NCBI GenBank assembly: GCA_022842625.1
Contig: JALHPG010000006.1
Coordinates: forward strand, 1-64,000
Length of the DNA stretch: 64,000 nt
Direction: 5' to 3'
DNA from: Bacteroidia bacterium
Lineage (GTDB): Bacteria; Bacteroidota; Bacteroidia; B-17B0; Aurantibacillaceae
Part shown: piece by piece, positions 17,501 to 25,328 of the stretch
Position numbering within the stretch: position 1 is the first letter of the stretch
How the letters are laid out: each line of letters opens with the position of its first letter
Notes under the pieces: generated by a model
Told to the model about the DNA's origin: nothing
Seen by the model: the letters and a program-made list of their open reading frames with translations, nothing else
The model's database searches: none
Made by a program: the position numbers and the translations under genes

Positions 17501-19291
17501 TTATTTTAATTTTTGAATTTTAATATGCGTCTTGTTTTTCGGAAAATAATTTGGGCTTGAAGCATGTTTGTGTTTGTTTTTTTTCTTTTTTGGTAAGCCA
17601 CCCATTGCTTCATTTTTTTTAGTTCCCTTTTTATCTTTTTTACTAAAAGCAATTACTGCCCAAGTAACCAAGCCAACTGCAACTATTGCAATTGCGCCGC
17701 TGGCAACTTTGTTTTCTTTGACCCATGTTTTTACTTTTACCATTGGTGAGGCTTTGGTGTCTTTAGCACTGGTAGTTGCCGTACCTTTTGCATTTTCGGT
17801 AAGCGCAGTATCATTTGCCGAAGTACTTGAACTGTTTGCATCGGTGGTGTTACTCGGTTCGGTAGTTGTTTCAGGTGTATTGCTACTTGAACTGTTATCA
17901 ACTCCGTCTTTGGCATTAACAGATGTGTCTTGAGTACTTTCGTTTTGAGTTGCGTTTGTAGAAGAGGATTCAGAAGTTGGTGTGTCAGATGATGGTGTTT
18001 CTGTTGAAGCACTTTCATTGTTTCCGTTACTTTGCTCTGAGTTTTCTTTTACCGAATTAGCTTGTGGTTTTTTGCGTAAACTTCCAATGCCTTTTAATAA
18101 ACCTGCAATGGCAGTCATTACACTTGTCGCTGCTGCAATCGCAGCTCCTGTCGCTGGCTCTCCTAATCCTTCAATACCTTCTACTCCTTGCATTTCAGAA
18201 TCGTAGCTATCGATTCCTAAAATTTCGGATAAGTCACTATCAATGGTGTAAGTGTTGCCGTCAATCGCTCCTAAACCTGCCATCACTTCTTTATCGTGAT
18301 TACCTTTTCCTTTCAGAATAGCAAGTTTGAAGTTTTCTTCTTTACCGCCTGCGCCATAAAAAATCTTTTGTAAGCGATTTTTTACACCAACCAAGCGATT
18401 AAATTTATCCATATCAAAACCTTTTGCTTGGGCTTGTTCGTTGGATAAATAGCCGTAACGTAATTGTCCCGCAACTTTTAAAATATTTAATTTTAAAGAA
18501 GCTAAAATACCTGCACGCAATAAAGCGGTGGCTGGGTTAATACGATTAACAGCGTGTACACCCTTTCGTAATTTATTATAGACTTTACTTTGCTCAACTT
18601 TTTGAAATTTCTTTTTTACAGTTTGAGCAACTTTGGTATTACGTAAACGTTTACCTAATTCACCCATGTCTTCATAACCCTGTAATAGGTCTTCGGCATC
18701 TATGCCATTTATTTCGCTTACTGGCATTCCTTTGTCGATGCCATCTAAAAATTCTAAATCCATTGCTTTATCTATTGTTTCTATGGGTGGAACTTCGTAA
18801 TTGTATTTATCGACTACGCAATCGACTGTAATGTAATTGCCATTTTGTGTTGGGACGATTGGATAAATGTGCTGAAACCCATTTTCTTCTTTGTATTTGG
18901 CTATTCTTAAAATATGTGGAATGTTTAATTCACATAAACAAGCCGAAACAAAAACGGTGTAATCGTCACAATCAACTCCTCGCTCCCTATCATAAAAACT
19001 CCTGCGAGGACTGCGTATTTGTTCTTTTCCTTTGTCATCTTTGTGGTAACGAACATGGGTGTATAGCCAGTGCCATATTTCCGAGCAAATCCCGTTAACA
19101 TCTTTGCTTTTAATTGTTTTGCAAAATGCTTTTACTTGATACTTTGAACGCTTAATTGCTTTTGGTAAATACGAAACAGTATCTTTTAAACTGGAATCAC
19201 GTTTAATGTCTTCGTTTAACCCTGTGGGTTTTGAAAAACATTTTTCGTACTCCGAGCCTGATTGAATATGTCTGTATTTATTGCTTTCCAA
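17501..19291 (-). CDS. Transglutaminase-fold protein with Ser/Thr-rich stalk and membrane anchor
   Basis: 596 aa. The N-terminal part (about 60-165) has the papain-like transglutaminase core: C108 in GVDCDDYT, H141 in FQHIYPIV and D157 in TVDCV. A helical middle region contains an Ala-rich stretch (ATGAAIAAATSVMTAIAGLL, about 370-390). Residues about 400-520 are Ser/Thr/Asn/Glu low complexity. One membrane helix (ASGAIAIVAVGLVTWAVIAF) precedes a very basic tail. The fold could act as a protease, amidase or cross-linker in assembly or host-wall processing. The low-complexity stalk implies an extended surface-exposed or periplasmic reach. Confidence 0.82.
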   Translation of the reverse strand: MESNKYRHIQSGSEYEKCFSKPTGLNEDIKRDSSLKDTVSYLPKAIKRSKYQVKAFCKTIKSKDVNGICSEIWHWLYTHVRYHKDDKGKEQIRSPRRSFYDRERGVDCDDYTVFVSACLCELNIPHILRIAKYKEENGFQHIYPIVPTQNGNYITVDCVVDKYNYEVPPIETIDKAMDLEFLDGIDKGMPVSEINGIDAEDLLQGYEDMGELGKRLRNTKVAQTVKKKFQKVEQSKVYNKLRKGVHAVNRINPATALLRAGILASLKLNILKVAGQLRYGYLSNEQAQAKGFDMDKFNRLVGVKNRLQKIFYGAGGKEENFKLAILKGKGNHDKEVMAGLGAIDGNTYTIDSDLSEILGIDSYDSEMQGVEGIEGLGEPATGAAIAAATSVMTAIAGLLKGIGSLRKKPQANSVKENSEQSNGNNESASTETPSSDTPTSESSSTNATQNESTQDTSVNAKDGVDNSSSSNTPETTTEPSNTTDANSSSTSANDTALTENAKGTATTSAKDTKASPMVKVKTWVKENKVASGAIAIVAVGLVTWAVIAFSKKDKKGTKKNEAMGGLPKKKKNKHKHASSPNYFPKNKTHIKIQKLK

Positions 19292-19351
19292 TTTTTATTT
19301 TTTAGTTATCTGTTTTTTTTTGATTAATTTCTAATGACTAAACTCTAACTT

Positions 19352-19816
19352 CTAAATTGTAACATCTTGTGTATGTGTGTAAGGCAGTTTTGCTCCTAAA
19401 ACAACTGCACTTGTTTGAATGGTTACTTGCAGCGTGATGGGATATTTACGGTCTTTTAATTTTTTAATCATTTCCCCTGCAAGACTTCCCAAACTCAAAA
19501 ATTGTATCGGAATTTTTATGTTGTTGATGTTTGTTTGTGATAATGGATCAATGTTTATTTGTTGGTTGACAAGTTCAGAACTGGCTATCACGTTATCTTT
19601 GTAACTGATTTTGATAAAAGGATATTGAACAATTGCTTTGCCGTTACTAGGATTTTTAATCTTAACATCAATTGCCAAAACAATCTGAGAGAAATCAATA
19701 CTAAATATCCGTCCTTTGATTTCTGTAACGATATTATTACCAATTTTGGTTAAACTGCTTAATCCCCAAATGGCTAAGCCTACTACACCGATTATTGCTC
19801 CTGTCAAAAAATTCAT
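19352..19816 (-). CDS. Membrane-anchored LEA14-like (LEA type 2) protein
   Basis: 154 aa. N-terminal membrane helix (LTGAIIGVVGLAIWGLSSL). The body has the LEA type-2/WHy-like pattern: FSQIVLAIDVKIKNPSNGKA followed by YPFIKISYKDNVIASSE, with the 'NPS' turn between strands typical of these immunoglobulin-like domains. In bacteria such domains are often lipoproteins or membrane-bound envelope proteins. The start overlaps the stop of the upstream gene by one base (TAATG), indicating coupled translation. Confidence 0.75.
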   Translation of the reverse strand: MNFLTGAIIGVVGLAIWGLSSLTKIGNNIVTEIKGRIFSIDFSQIVLAIDVKIKNPSNGKAIVQYPFIKISYKDNVIASSELVNQQINIDPLSQTNINNIKIPIQFLSLGSLAGEMIKKLKDRKYPITLQVTIQTSAVVLGAKLPYTHTQDVTI

Positions 19817-20109
19817 TATTCTTTATGGTTTTTAGAGTTAATTATTTTTTCTATTTTTTTTAATCGGTCTGAGAGAGAATCAATTTGTCTTTGAAAAACT
19901 TTTGATAGATTTTCAAATAAACTGACGTGAGTGTGAACCTCTCCGTTCAACTTATTTACTCGCTCTAACATTTGTTTAAAGTCTTTATGTAAGTCCTTTA
20001 AAAAATAACCGATTAATAAAAACAACAAACTGATAAGTCCTAGCAGAATGCTGTTTATTACTAAGAGGATTTCTGTGCTGTTCATTTTACTTGTGGTTTT
20101 ATATAACAA
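19816..20109 (-). CDS. Small membrane coiled-coil protein, first gene of the element operon
   Basis: 97 aa from the ORF start at 20109; an internal ATG at M10 (MNSTEILLV) is an equally good start. One membrane helix (ILLVINSILLGLISLLFLLIGYF) is followed by a coiled coil (FQRQIDSLSDRLKKIEKII). It resembles DUF948-like or holin-like small proteins in size but cannot be assigned. As first gene, it is preceded by the repeat-containing divergent region 20,110-20,243. Confidence 0.7.
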   Translation of the reverse strand: MLYKTTSKMNSTEILLVINSILLGLISLLFLLIGYFLKDLHKDFKQMLERVNKLNGEVHTHVSLFENLSKVFQRQIDSLSDRLKKIEKIINSKNHKE

Positions 20110-20243
20110 AGGTCAGGAGATAACGCGAGAGGCTTGGCGGGAGTTACCTATTAAAAGGGTTTTTACCTTTTCTTTACCGTAAATTAGCGTGTTTTACTTA
20201 CTTTTACCTATTAATAATTAATGTTCAGGAGAGAGAAAATAAT
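20110..20243. promoter_or_regulatory. Divergent control region with direct repeats
   Basis: This 134-bp region separates the 18-kb minus-strand operon from the plus-strand Hypoth_Ymh gene. It contains an 11-bp direct repeat TTACCTATTAA at 20144-20154 and again at 20204-20214, exactly 60 bp apart, with several TTTACC/TTTACT words between them. The repeats may be binding sites for an element regulator or replication initiator (iteron-like). No unambiguous TAnnTTTG box was found on either strand here. A purine-rich AGGAGAGAG lies 12-20 bp before the ATG at 20244. Confidence 0.5.
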
Positions 20244-21620
20244 ATGTCAATTATAGTTAGTAATATCATTTGTAATGAAATACTTAATGCTTTGGTAAAT
20301 TCAAAAGGTTTAAATATTCAAGTCTTCTTAGACCAAAAATTCGGGATATCCAAAAAGGAAACTGTTGCTTTTTATGAAAGAAAGTTAAAAGATGAGGGTC
20401 ATGTTACCTATCACACATTGCCGGATAGATCATTATGCCACTACATTTCACCCTCTGGTGCCATTTTCCAAAAACATGGTGGATACCCCACTGATACGTT
20501 GACTTTAGCAAAGAACCTAATTGAAAAATCCGGGATTCAAGCTAGCACACCAAAAAGTTTTGATGAAACATTTTCTGATCTAAGTAATAAAACCATCTCT
20601 TCAATAAATCAACTCTCAAAAAGTACAACTGAAATAAATGACTTTATAACGGAAATAACCAAGATTAAAGAATATCTCGAAACAAGAATTACTGTAATAG
20701 GAAAAAACGAATTAGAACCATTTTATACAAAAATTTTGGTTTTTCTCAGAGATTATTACGGGAATGAAAGTGCAGAGGTGTCACAGTTTAAAAGAATAAA
20801 AAAATCTGTAACAACCAATCGCCTAATTCCGTTTTTAGTAAAAATTATTACTGAGCAGGAATTGAAAATAAAAAGGGTGACAAATGGAAAAACTAAACCG
20901 TCAATCAACGAACTAGGTGCTAGCGATTTAGAAGTTATGTCACGTCTTGGACATACTGTGAAAAAATTAATAAACCCCAATGATAAAAAGCTTATAAATT
21001 ATGTTTTAAACGAATGCGAAAATATAAAACAAGCGCTCGAATTAACGGAGTACTCTGATTTTGTGAAAATTAGGGGTCATCATACAGGAGTCGGGGCATT
21101 ATTAAACAGGATTTATATAAAAGAACAAAATCCGTTCAATCAGTTAACTGGTTCAATTAATAGAGATGAGTTAATTTCAATATGCACAATTGTTAAGCAT
21201 GATCTTGAAATAGAATTGCTTGATTCAAAAAGCATTTTATCAAATTTACATCCAAAAGTCCTTGAGGTTTCTGAAAAACAATTTAATAATAATCACTATA
21301 GAGATGCTGTTGTAAATTCATATATCGCATTAATTGAAGTTATAAAAGAGAAATTTCCTAATAAAAATGAATCTGGAAAATTAAAAGACGGAGTAGAATT
21401 GATGCAGGAAGTTTTTTCAAAAGGTAATCCAAAAATAAAATTTAGTGAAGACGGAGGTGAGCAGCAAGGAATGATGAATCTCTATATTGGTGCGGTAGGA
21501 GGAATTAGAAATAAATACGGTCATAAAACCAGTAATATCAAGGATGAAAAGTATGCGTTAGAACTTTTACATTTTGCCAGTGCTTTGTTTAGGTTATTTG
21601 ATGATCCTAGCATTTATTAA
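20244..21620 (+). CDS. Hypoth_Ymh/HEPN family protein, probable abortive-infection gene
   Basis: 458 aa. The N-terminal 330 residues are helical and unassigned. The C-terminal about 110 residues match the Hypoth_Ymh family: NNHYRDAVVNSYIALIEVIK, a conserved Gly-rich turn, then GGIRNKYGHKTSN with R-x4-H, and a terminal helix LELLHFASALFRLFD. This family is HEPN-related and common beside restriction and defence genes, so an abortive-infection or cargo defence role is likely. It is transcribed opposite to the main operon and its 3' end overlaps the convergent 71-aa gene by 4 bp. Confidence 0.85.
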   Translation: MSIIVSNIICNEILNALVNSKGLNIQVFLDQKFGISKKETVAFYERKLKDEGHVTYHTLPDRSLCHYISPSGAIFQKHGGYPTDTLTLAKNLIEKSGIQASTPKSFDETFSDLSNKTISSINQLSKSTTEINDFITEITKIKEYLETRITVIGKNELEPFYTKILVFLRDYYGNESAEVSQFKRIKKSVTTNRLIPFLVKIITEQELKIKRVTNGKTKPSINELGASDLEVMSRLGHTVKKLINPNDKKLINYVLNECENIKQALELTEYSDFVKIRGHHTGVGALLNRIYIKEQNPFNQLTGSINRDELISICTIVKHDLEIELLDSKSILSNLHPKVLEVSEKQFNNNHYRDAVVNSYIALIEVIKEKFPNKNESGKLKDGVELMQEVFSKGNPKIKFSEDGGEQQGMMNLYIGAVGGIRNKYGHKTSNIKDEKYALELLHFASALFRLFDDPSIY

Positions 21621-21832
21621 GTTTTTTTCACCTCCTTTTTGCCTCTCAAAAATTCCCAAATGTAGGAGAAGTCAAGATCTTCATATTTGCAATATTCTTT
21701 AATTGTAATGTGTTTTGTTTTCTTTTTTAGGGCATCCCTAATAGCAAGATGTAAAGTATTTGCAGTTTTATAACTTTGGCAACCCAATAGTTGCTGTAAA
21801 TCTTTAATACTTAAAAATATTCCGCCTTCCAT
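21617..21832 (-). CDS. Small DNA-binding-like protein
   Basis: 71 aa (MEGGIFLSIKDLQQLLGCQS ...). The sequence SIKDLQQLLGCQSYKTANTL reads like the start of an excisionase/MerR-type winged HTH (helix, turn, recognition helix). It overlaps the convergent Hypoth_Ymh stop by 4 bp. It lies in line with two other small minus-strand genes (to 22,521), suggesting a regulatory or excision module of the element. Confidence 0.55.
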   Translation of the reverse strand: MEGGIFLSIKDLQQLLGCQSYKTANTLHLAIRDALKKKTKHITIKEYCKYEDLDFSYIWEFLRGKKEVKKT

Positions 21833-21882
21833 GATTGAAAAATTTTAACCGACAAGCACGAATGCTTGTCGGGATGAAACAA

Positions 21883-22221
21883 TTAATTAATTTTTTTATC
21901 TGTTCTTTTGCATTTTGAAACAAAAACGATCGCATCAAAATTACCGTCAATTAAAAGGATGTCTAAAGCAGCTAACACCTGCCAATTCATTAACCTCTCA
22001 ATCTTTGTAATTAATTTTTCACGGTGTAATTTAATTGCAACATCGCTCATTTCATTTTCAAATATTTCTTCAACATCAATATCTGATAATTCTTTAACTG
22101 CCCTTCTTAACTTAACACAACTGATATAAATACTTGGTTTAGTTGCGCCTGTACTTAACCTGTTTCCGTCAATAGACATGTGTCTATTGAATGCCGAATG
22201 ATTTTCAAATGTACTATCCAT
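21883..22221 (-). CDS. Small hypothetical protein of the regulatory cluster
   Basis: 112 aa, helical and mixed charge, with no recognised family. Between the two HTH-like genes on the same strand. Contains VKLRRAVKELSDIDVEEIFE and a hydrophobic stretch AALDILLIDGNFDAIVFVS that could form a small alpha/beta core. The start at 22221 lies 12 bp after the upstream stop, supporting an operon. Confidence 0.55.
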   Translation of the reverse strand: MDSTFENHSAFNRHMSIDGNRLSTGATKPSIYISCVKLRRAVKELSDIDVEEIFENEMSDVAIKLHREKLITKIERLMNWQVLAALDILLIDGNFDAIVFVSKCKRTDKKIN

Positions 22222-22233
22222 GATTTCTATTTT

Positions 22234-22521
22234 TTATTGGTTAGAATTTTCTTTTGATTTTAAATAAGCCTTGATTGACCAGAGAGGGATTATACATTTG
22301 CCAGTTATGCCATCAAGGTATTTTGAAAATAACTTCCCTTTGATAACCAGTTTTCTCACTGAACAGTAGTGCAGATGTAGCATATCAGCCGTTTCTTGTA
22401 TAGTATATGCTTTTGCTTCTTCTTCACTTTCTTTTAGTTCCTTAATTTCAGAACGCATTAGTGAAAGCTGATTGAATAATTCTGTTAAGTCTGAAATCTT
22501 AACTGTTGTGATACCTTCCAT
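22234..22521 (-). CDS. Excisionase-like (HTH_17) DNA-binding protein
   Basis: 95 aa from the ATG at 22521 (MEGITTVKIS); the track's longer start is a GTG at 22575. Residues about 33-90 are a MerR/excisionase-like winged helix: AYTIQETADMLHLHYCSVRK, then a KLFSKYLDG wing and CIIPLWSIKAYL, the last matching the conserved C-terminal helix of HTH_17 proteins. A preceding coiled-coil segment (LMRSEIKELKESEEE) suggests a dimer. Bacteroidota integrative elements commonly encode such proteins as directionality factors or operon regulators. Confidence 0.75.
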   Translation of the reverse strand: MEGITTVKISDLTELFNQLSLMRSEIKELKESEEEAKAYTIQETADMLHLHYCSVRKLVIKGKLFSKYLDGITGKCIIPLWSIKAYLKSKENSNQ

Positions 22522-22714
22522 AGTAATTGATTTATAATACAAATCTCCGCCGATAAAAAGTTCGCTACCTGTCACCTAGCGAATGTTGGGAGGTTGATAA
22601 ATTCAATATTAACAGGCTTTCGGAAGGTTTAACGATAACTGTATTGATTTAGAACTATTGTTCCTTATAAATAAAATGTAAAATGTGTTTTTGGAAAATA
22701 GTTGTTGACAAGAC

Positions 22715-22747
22715 GAAAGTTCGCAAGGATACATGCTGCGAACTTTC
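22715..22747. repeat. Perfect 11-bp inverted repeat (operator or recombination site)
   Basis: GAAAGTTCGCA and TGCGAACTTTC are perfect inverted copies separated by 11 bp. They lie in the 301-bp interval between the excisionase-like gene (minus) and the CoiA-like gene (plus). No T-run follows, so it is not a typical terminator. Two 11-bp arms around a short centre also resemble a tyrosine-recombinase core site. The rest of this interval is AT-rich and shows nothing else I can name. Confidence 0.6.
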
Positions 22748-22822
22748 TAACTTGATTTAGATGATATGATAAAAATCTGAATTATATTTTTTTGGCAATT
22801 ACAATGTAAATTTCTTTAAATC

Positions 22823-24529
22823 ATGGTTAAAAATAATCCTTTTCGCCTTGAAGAAGTGTTGCAAAATAGTATCTTTATAATGCTCATGAATGAACCTCAG
22901 GAAGATCTTGACGAAAAATATCAAAACGTTTTTGCCGATACGACAAAAGGAAATTCTATTCACATTTCTCAAGCTGAAAGTGGGCGGAAAGGTTATTTCT
23001 GCCAAGGATGCGGTAAACAATTAGAAGCAGTAAGGCATAAAGTGCCAAACCGGATAGATTACTTCCGCCATGTTCCAATGGATGTTAAACATGATCAAAA
23101 ATGTACATATAGAGATGAAACATACCGGCATAAATTAGCAAAAGAAGCGCTAGGCAGATTAAAACACATTAAAGTACCAGCCGTTTATAAATTTCCTTCT
23201 AAAGGAGAAGAGGGTTTAGCAAACTTATTAGTTGAATCTATTTTAATAGACGCACATTCCGTTGAAATGGAAAGAACCTTTTATGAGGATGAATCAGGCG
23301 AAATTAAATGGGGTTCGGGGCAAGGAGTAGATGAAAAGTATTTATTAATAAGACCTGATGTAGTCTTTTTTGATATAGACAAAAAACCTCTTCTTTTAAT
23401 TGAACTCGTTGCAACGCATAAACCTGACAATGAAAAAAAGGCGAAGTTGCGACGATTGGGTATTAATGCAATACAAGTTTCTATTCCAAAAGATACAGAA
23501 GCTGCAATAGAAGCAGCACTATATAATACAAAAAGAATTAAATGGCTATATAACAATGTCGAACAATCAACCACTTACGTATCAGTTCCCTTTTCAACTT
23601 CAGAGGGAATATCACAAATTGATGAACAGCAAAAACGATTTTTTGCAGAGACTTTCGAATGCCGACAAGCGGAAGTTAGAAACCTCATACGAACAATTAC
23701 AAGGGTGCTGGAATCTAAACAATTCGGAGAAGTTATCAAGCAGCTTGGAGACGATTTATCAAGAGTTAAGGGAAATACAGAGGAACATCAATCAAAATTG
23801 GACGGACTTCGAGAAGAGTATAGAAACAGAGCTGTTAAATCAGTTGAATCAGAAGAAGAAGAATTTGCAAAAAAGTTTGATGATTTTAACAAACAACAAA
23901 CTGAGTTTCAAAAATACTCTTGGGAATTGGAAACAAGATATTTTGCAAAAAGAAGCTCACTTAAAAGCGACCAAGAAAGCATTGACAGCATTGCAAATGG
24001 AGAAAGTCAGGGAAGAGGAGGGACTGCAATTGGCATTGAAAGCAGACGAAGAGAAGTTGAACGAGCTAAAGCTGAGATTGAAGAACTCATTAGAAAAGAA
24101 GAATCAGAAATTGCTAAGCTTGAACGAGAAGAAAATGGATTACCAGAACGATTTGAGCAACTTAGAGAATCAGTTATTACAAAATTTGCAACCATTGAAG
24201 GAAATGAAAAACGAGAAATGGAGGAGCTTGGACTCGAAGAGGCAGGATTACCAAAAGAGTTTGAGGAAAAAGAAGGAAAACTTTCAGGAGAATATAAACA
24301 GCTTGAGGATGAGCTTAGAGAGCAGTTTGAAAAATCACGAGAATACACAGATAAAATTATTATGTCAAGAGATGGAAAAGGAAATACCAAATTGCACTAT
24401 CGAATTCGTGGATTATTGGAGGCAAGGGAACTTCTCGATGATAGCAGCAAGGCACAAAGTTATAACCAAAGAAACAGAAAGGCTTGGAGAGCTTATCAGG
24501 ATGGGACTTACAAAGATTGGATTGAGTGA
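22823..24529 (+). CDS. CoiA-like nuclease with long coiled-coil C-terminus
   Basis: 568 aa. The N-terminal region resembles CoiA: a CQGCG zinc-type motif (about residue 60), a YFRHV motif, the DETYRHKLAKEAL helix, and a PD-(D/E)XK-like core RPDVVFFDIDKKPLLLIELV. The DNA-binding/competence family is often found on Bacteroidota mobile elements. From about residue 245 the protein is a Glu/Lys/Arg-rich coiled coil, ending LHYRIRGLLEAREL ... GTYKDWIE. Leucine codons switch from TTA-rich in the first half to CTT/CTC-rich in the second half, coinciding with the overlapping open frame at 23556. A frameshift somewhere in the region cannot be excluded. Confidence 0.8.
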   Translation: MVKNNPFRLEEVLQNSIFIMLMNEPQEDLDEKYQNVFADTTKGNSIHISQAESGRKGYFCQGCGKQLEAVRHKVPNRIDYFRHVPMDVKHDQKCTYRDETYRHKLAKEALGRLKHIKVPAVYKFPSKGEEGLANLLVESILIDAHSVEMERTFYEDESGEIKWGSGQGVDEKYLLIRPDVVFFDIDKKPLLLIELVATHKPDNEKKAKLRRLGINAIQVSIPKDTEAAIEAALYNTKRIKWLYNNVEQSTTYVSVPFSTSEGISQIDEQQKRFFAETFECRQAEVRNLIRTITRVLESKQFGEVIKQLGDDLSRVKGNTEEHQSKLDGLREEYRNRAVKSVESEEEEFAKKFDDFNKQQTEFQKYSWELETRYFAKRSSLKSDQESIDSIANGESQGRGGTAIGIESRRREVERAKAEIEELIRKEESEIAKLEREENGLPERFEQLRESVITKFATIEGNEKREMEELGLEEAGLPKEFEEKEGKLSGEYKQLEDELREQFEKSREYTDKIIMSRDGKGNTKLHYRIRGLLEARELLDDSSKAQSYNQRNRKAWRAYQDGTYKDWIE

Positions 24530-24572
24530 AGAGAAATTCTTTAGATTATTGGATAAAAACGTAACGAACTAA
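23556..24572 (+). CDS. Long open frame overlapping the CoiA-like gene (candidate dual-coding gene)
   Basis: 338 codons, +1 frame relative to the CoiA-like gene and open for 1,017 bp, ending 43 bp beyond it. The product would be a soluble coiled-coil protein (MSNNQPLTYQFPFQLQ start; ERLGELIRMGLTKIGLSEEK near the C-terminus) with several Trp residues. Either this is a true overlapping gene, the authentic continuation of the upstream frame after a frameshift, or a shadow of GA-rich coiled-coil coding. By my hand count, TTA codons followed by A or G in the CoiA frame (which would create stops here) number 8 before the overlap and 0 within it. No clear RBS precedes the ATG. Confidence 0.4.
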   Translation: MSNNQPLTYQFPFQLQREYHKLMNSKNDFLQRLSNADKRKLETSYEQLQGCWNLNNSEKLSSSLETIYQELREIQRNINQNWTDFEKSIETELLNQLNQKKKNLQKSLMILTNNKLSFKNTLGNWKQDILQKEAHLKATKKALTALQMEKVREEEGLQLALKADEEKLNELKLRLKNSLEKKNQKLLSLNEKKMDYQNDLSNLENQLLQNLQPLKEMKNEKWRSLDSKRQDYQKSLRKKKENFQENINSLRMSLESSLKNHENTQIKLLCQEMEKEIPNCTIEFVDYWRQGNFSMIAARHKVITKETERLGELIRMGLTKIGLSEEKFFRLLDKNVTN

Positions 24573-24599
24573 ATTTGGTAAACAAAACCCCTTTGTGTT

Positions 24600-25130
24600 T
24601 CAAATTTTTGGGTCTTTGGGAGGTAGAATTAAATACTGCCTGACTATAAACTCCCGATATTTCATAAGCCAAACAAAAGATGGCAATGAAATATAATAAC
24701 AATTTTCTGCTGGTTGATATCTACCAGTAACTAGACCGATATATGCCATTTCTCCAATAAACTCTGTAGTAAAATTTTTTTCATGTTTAAGAAAGGAATA
24801 GGTTTCCAATATTTCTTTAGGAGTATACCAATTTTGACCACTGTCGTAAAAAATCCCATACTTATATTTTAGATATTCAGGGGTTTTAATTGATGCGTCA
24901 TTTTTTGAAGCTTGCATAAATAAGTTATACACTATATGATCCTGTAGATTTTCAAAAGATTCTTGGAGGATTTCAATTTTTTTTGAATTTCGGTTTCCTC
25001 TACCTCGCAGCAAAAAAGCATCAAAAAGTTTAACTAATCTCCTTTCATTGAGATGGTTTTTAAAACAAAATTCGTCGTATCTATCTATTATAGCCTCAGG
25101 CAGAAGCCACACTGGTTCTTTAGAATACAT
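24600..25130 (-). CDS. Hypothetical helical protein
   Basis: 176 aa, unrecognised. Rich in Tyr, Phe and Lys with helices and no signal peptide or membrane span. Contains NERRLVKLFDAFLLRGRGN and YTPKEILETYSFLKHEKNF. It is convergent with the CoiA-like gene (28 bp between the long overlapping frame and its stop). Followed by about 200 bp with no gene before 25329, in which I see nothing identifiable. Probably element cargo. Confidence 0.6.
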   Translation of the reverse strand: MYSKEPVWLLPEAIIDRYDEFCFKNHLNERRLVKLFDAFLLRGRGNRNSKKIEILQESFENLQDHIVYNLFMQASKNDASIKTPEYLKYKYGIFYDSGQNWYTPKEILETYSFLKHEKNFTTEFIGEMAYIGLVTGRYQPAENCYYISLPSFVWLMKYREFIVRQYLILPPKDPKI

Positions 25131-25328
25131 AAAAGGAATAATTATCTTAATCTATAACGCATGAAATTTACTTTTAGTTTGGTTTTAACATATCAATTTT
25201 ATAAGTGGTCAGTTTTTATGAGTGATTGGATAAACTTTCACATTGATTTAGAGAAATAAAGACAGAAATAACATTAAATTTAGAGGTTAATAAGCAATTA
25301 CTATACACAAAACCAAAATAAATCAACT

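Noticed and set aside
17737-18018. 93-aa ORF in another frame within the transglutaminase-like gene (and 17568-17933 antisense)
   Set aside because: Falls in the Ser/Thr low-complexity stalk, where repetitive codons leave alternative frames open; no conserved-looking content.
2003-20109. Conventional tailed prophage
   Set aside because: No terminase, portal, capsid protease, tail tube, tape measure or baseplate sequence could be recognised in any gene.
2003-20109. Classical Bacteroidota conjugative transposon
   Set aside because: No relaxase, TraG/VirD4 coupling protein or Tra protein and no integrase inside the window, although the left end is not visible.
24007-24390. 127-aa minus-strand Ser/Phe-rich ORF opposite the CoiA-like gene
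   Set aside because: Composition is the complement of Glu/Lys-rich coiled-coil codons; it is explained by the plus-strand frames.
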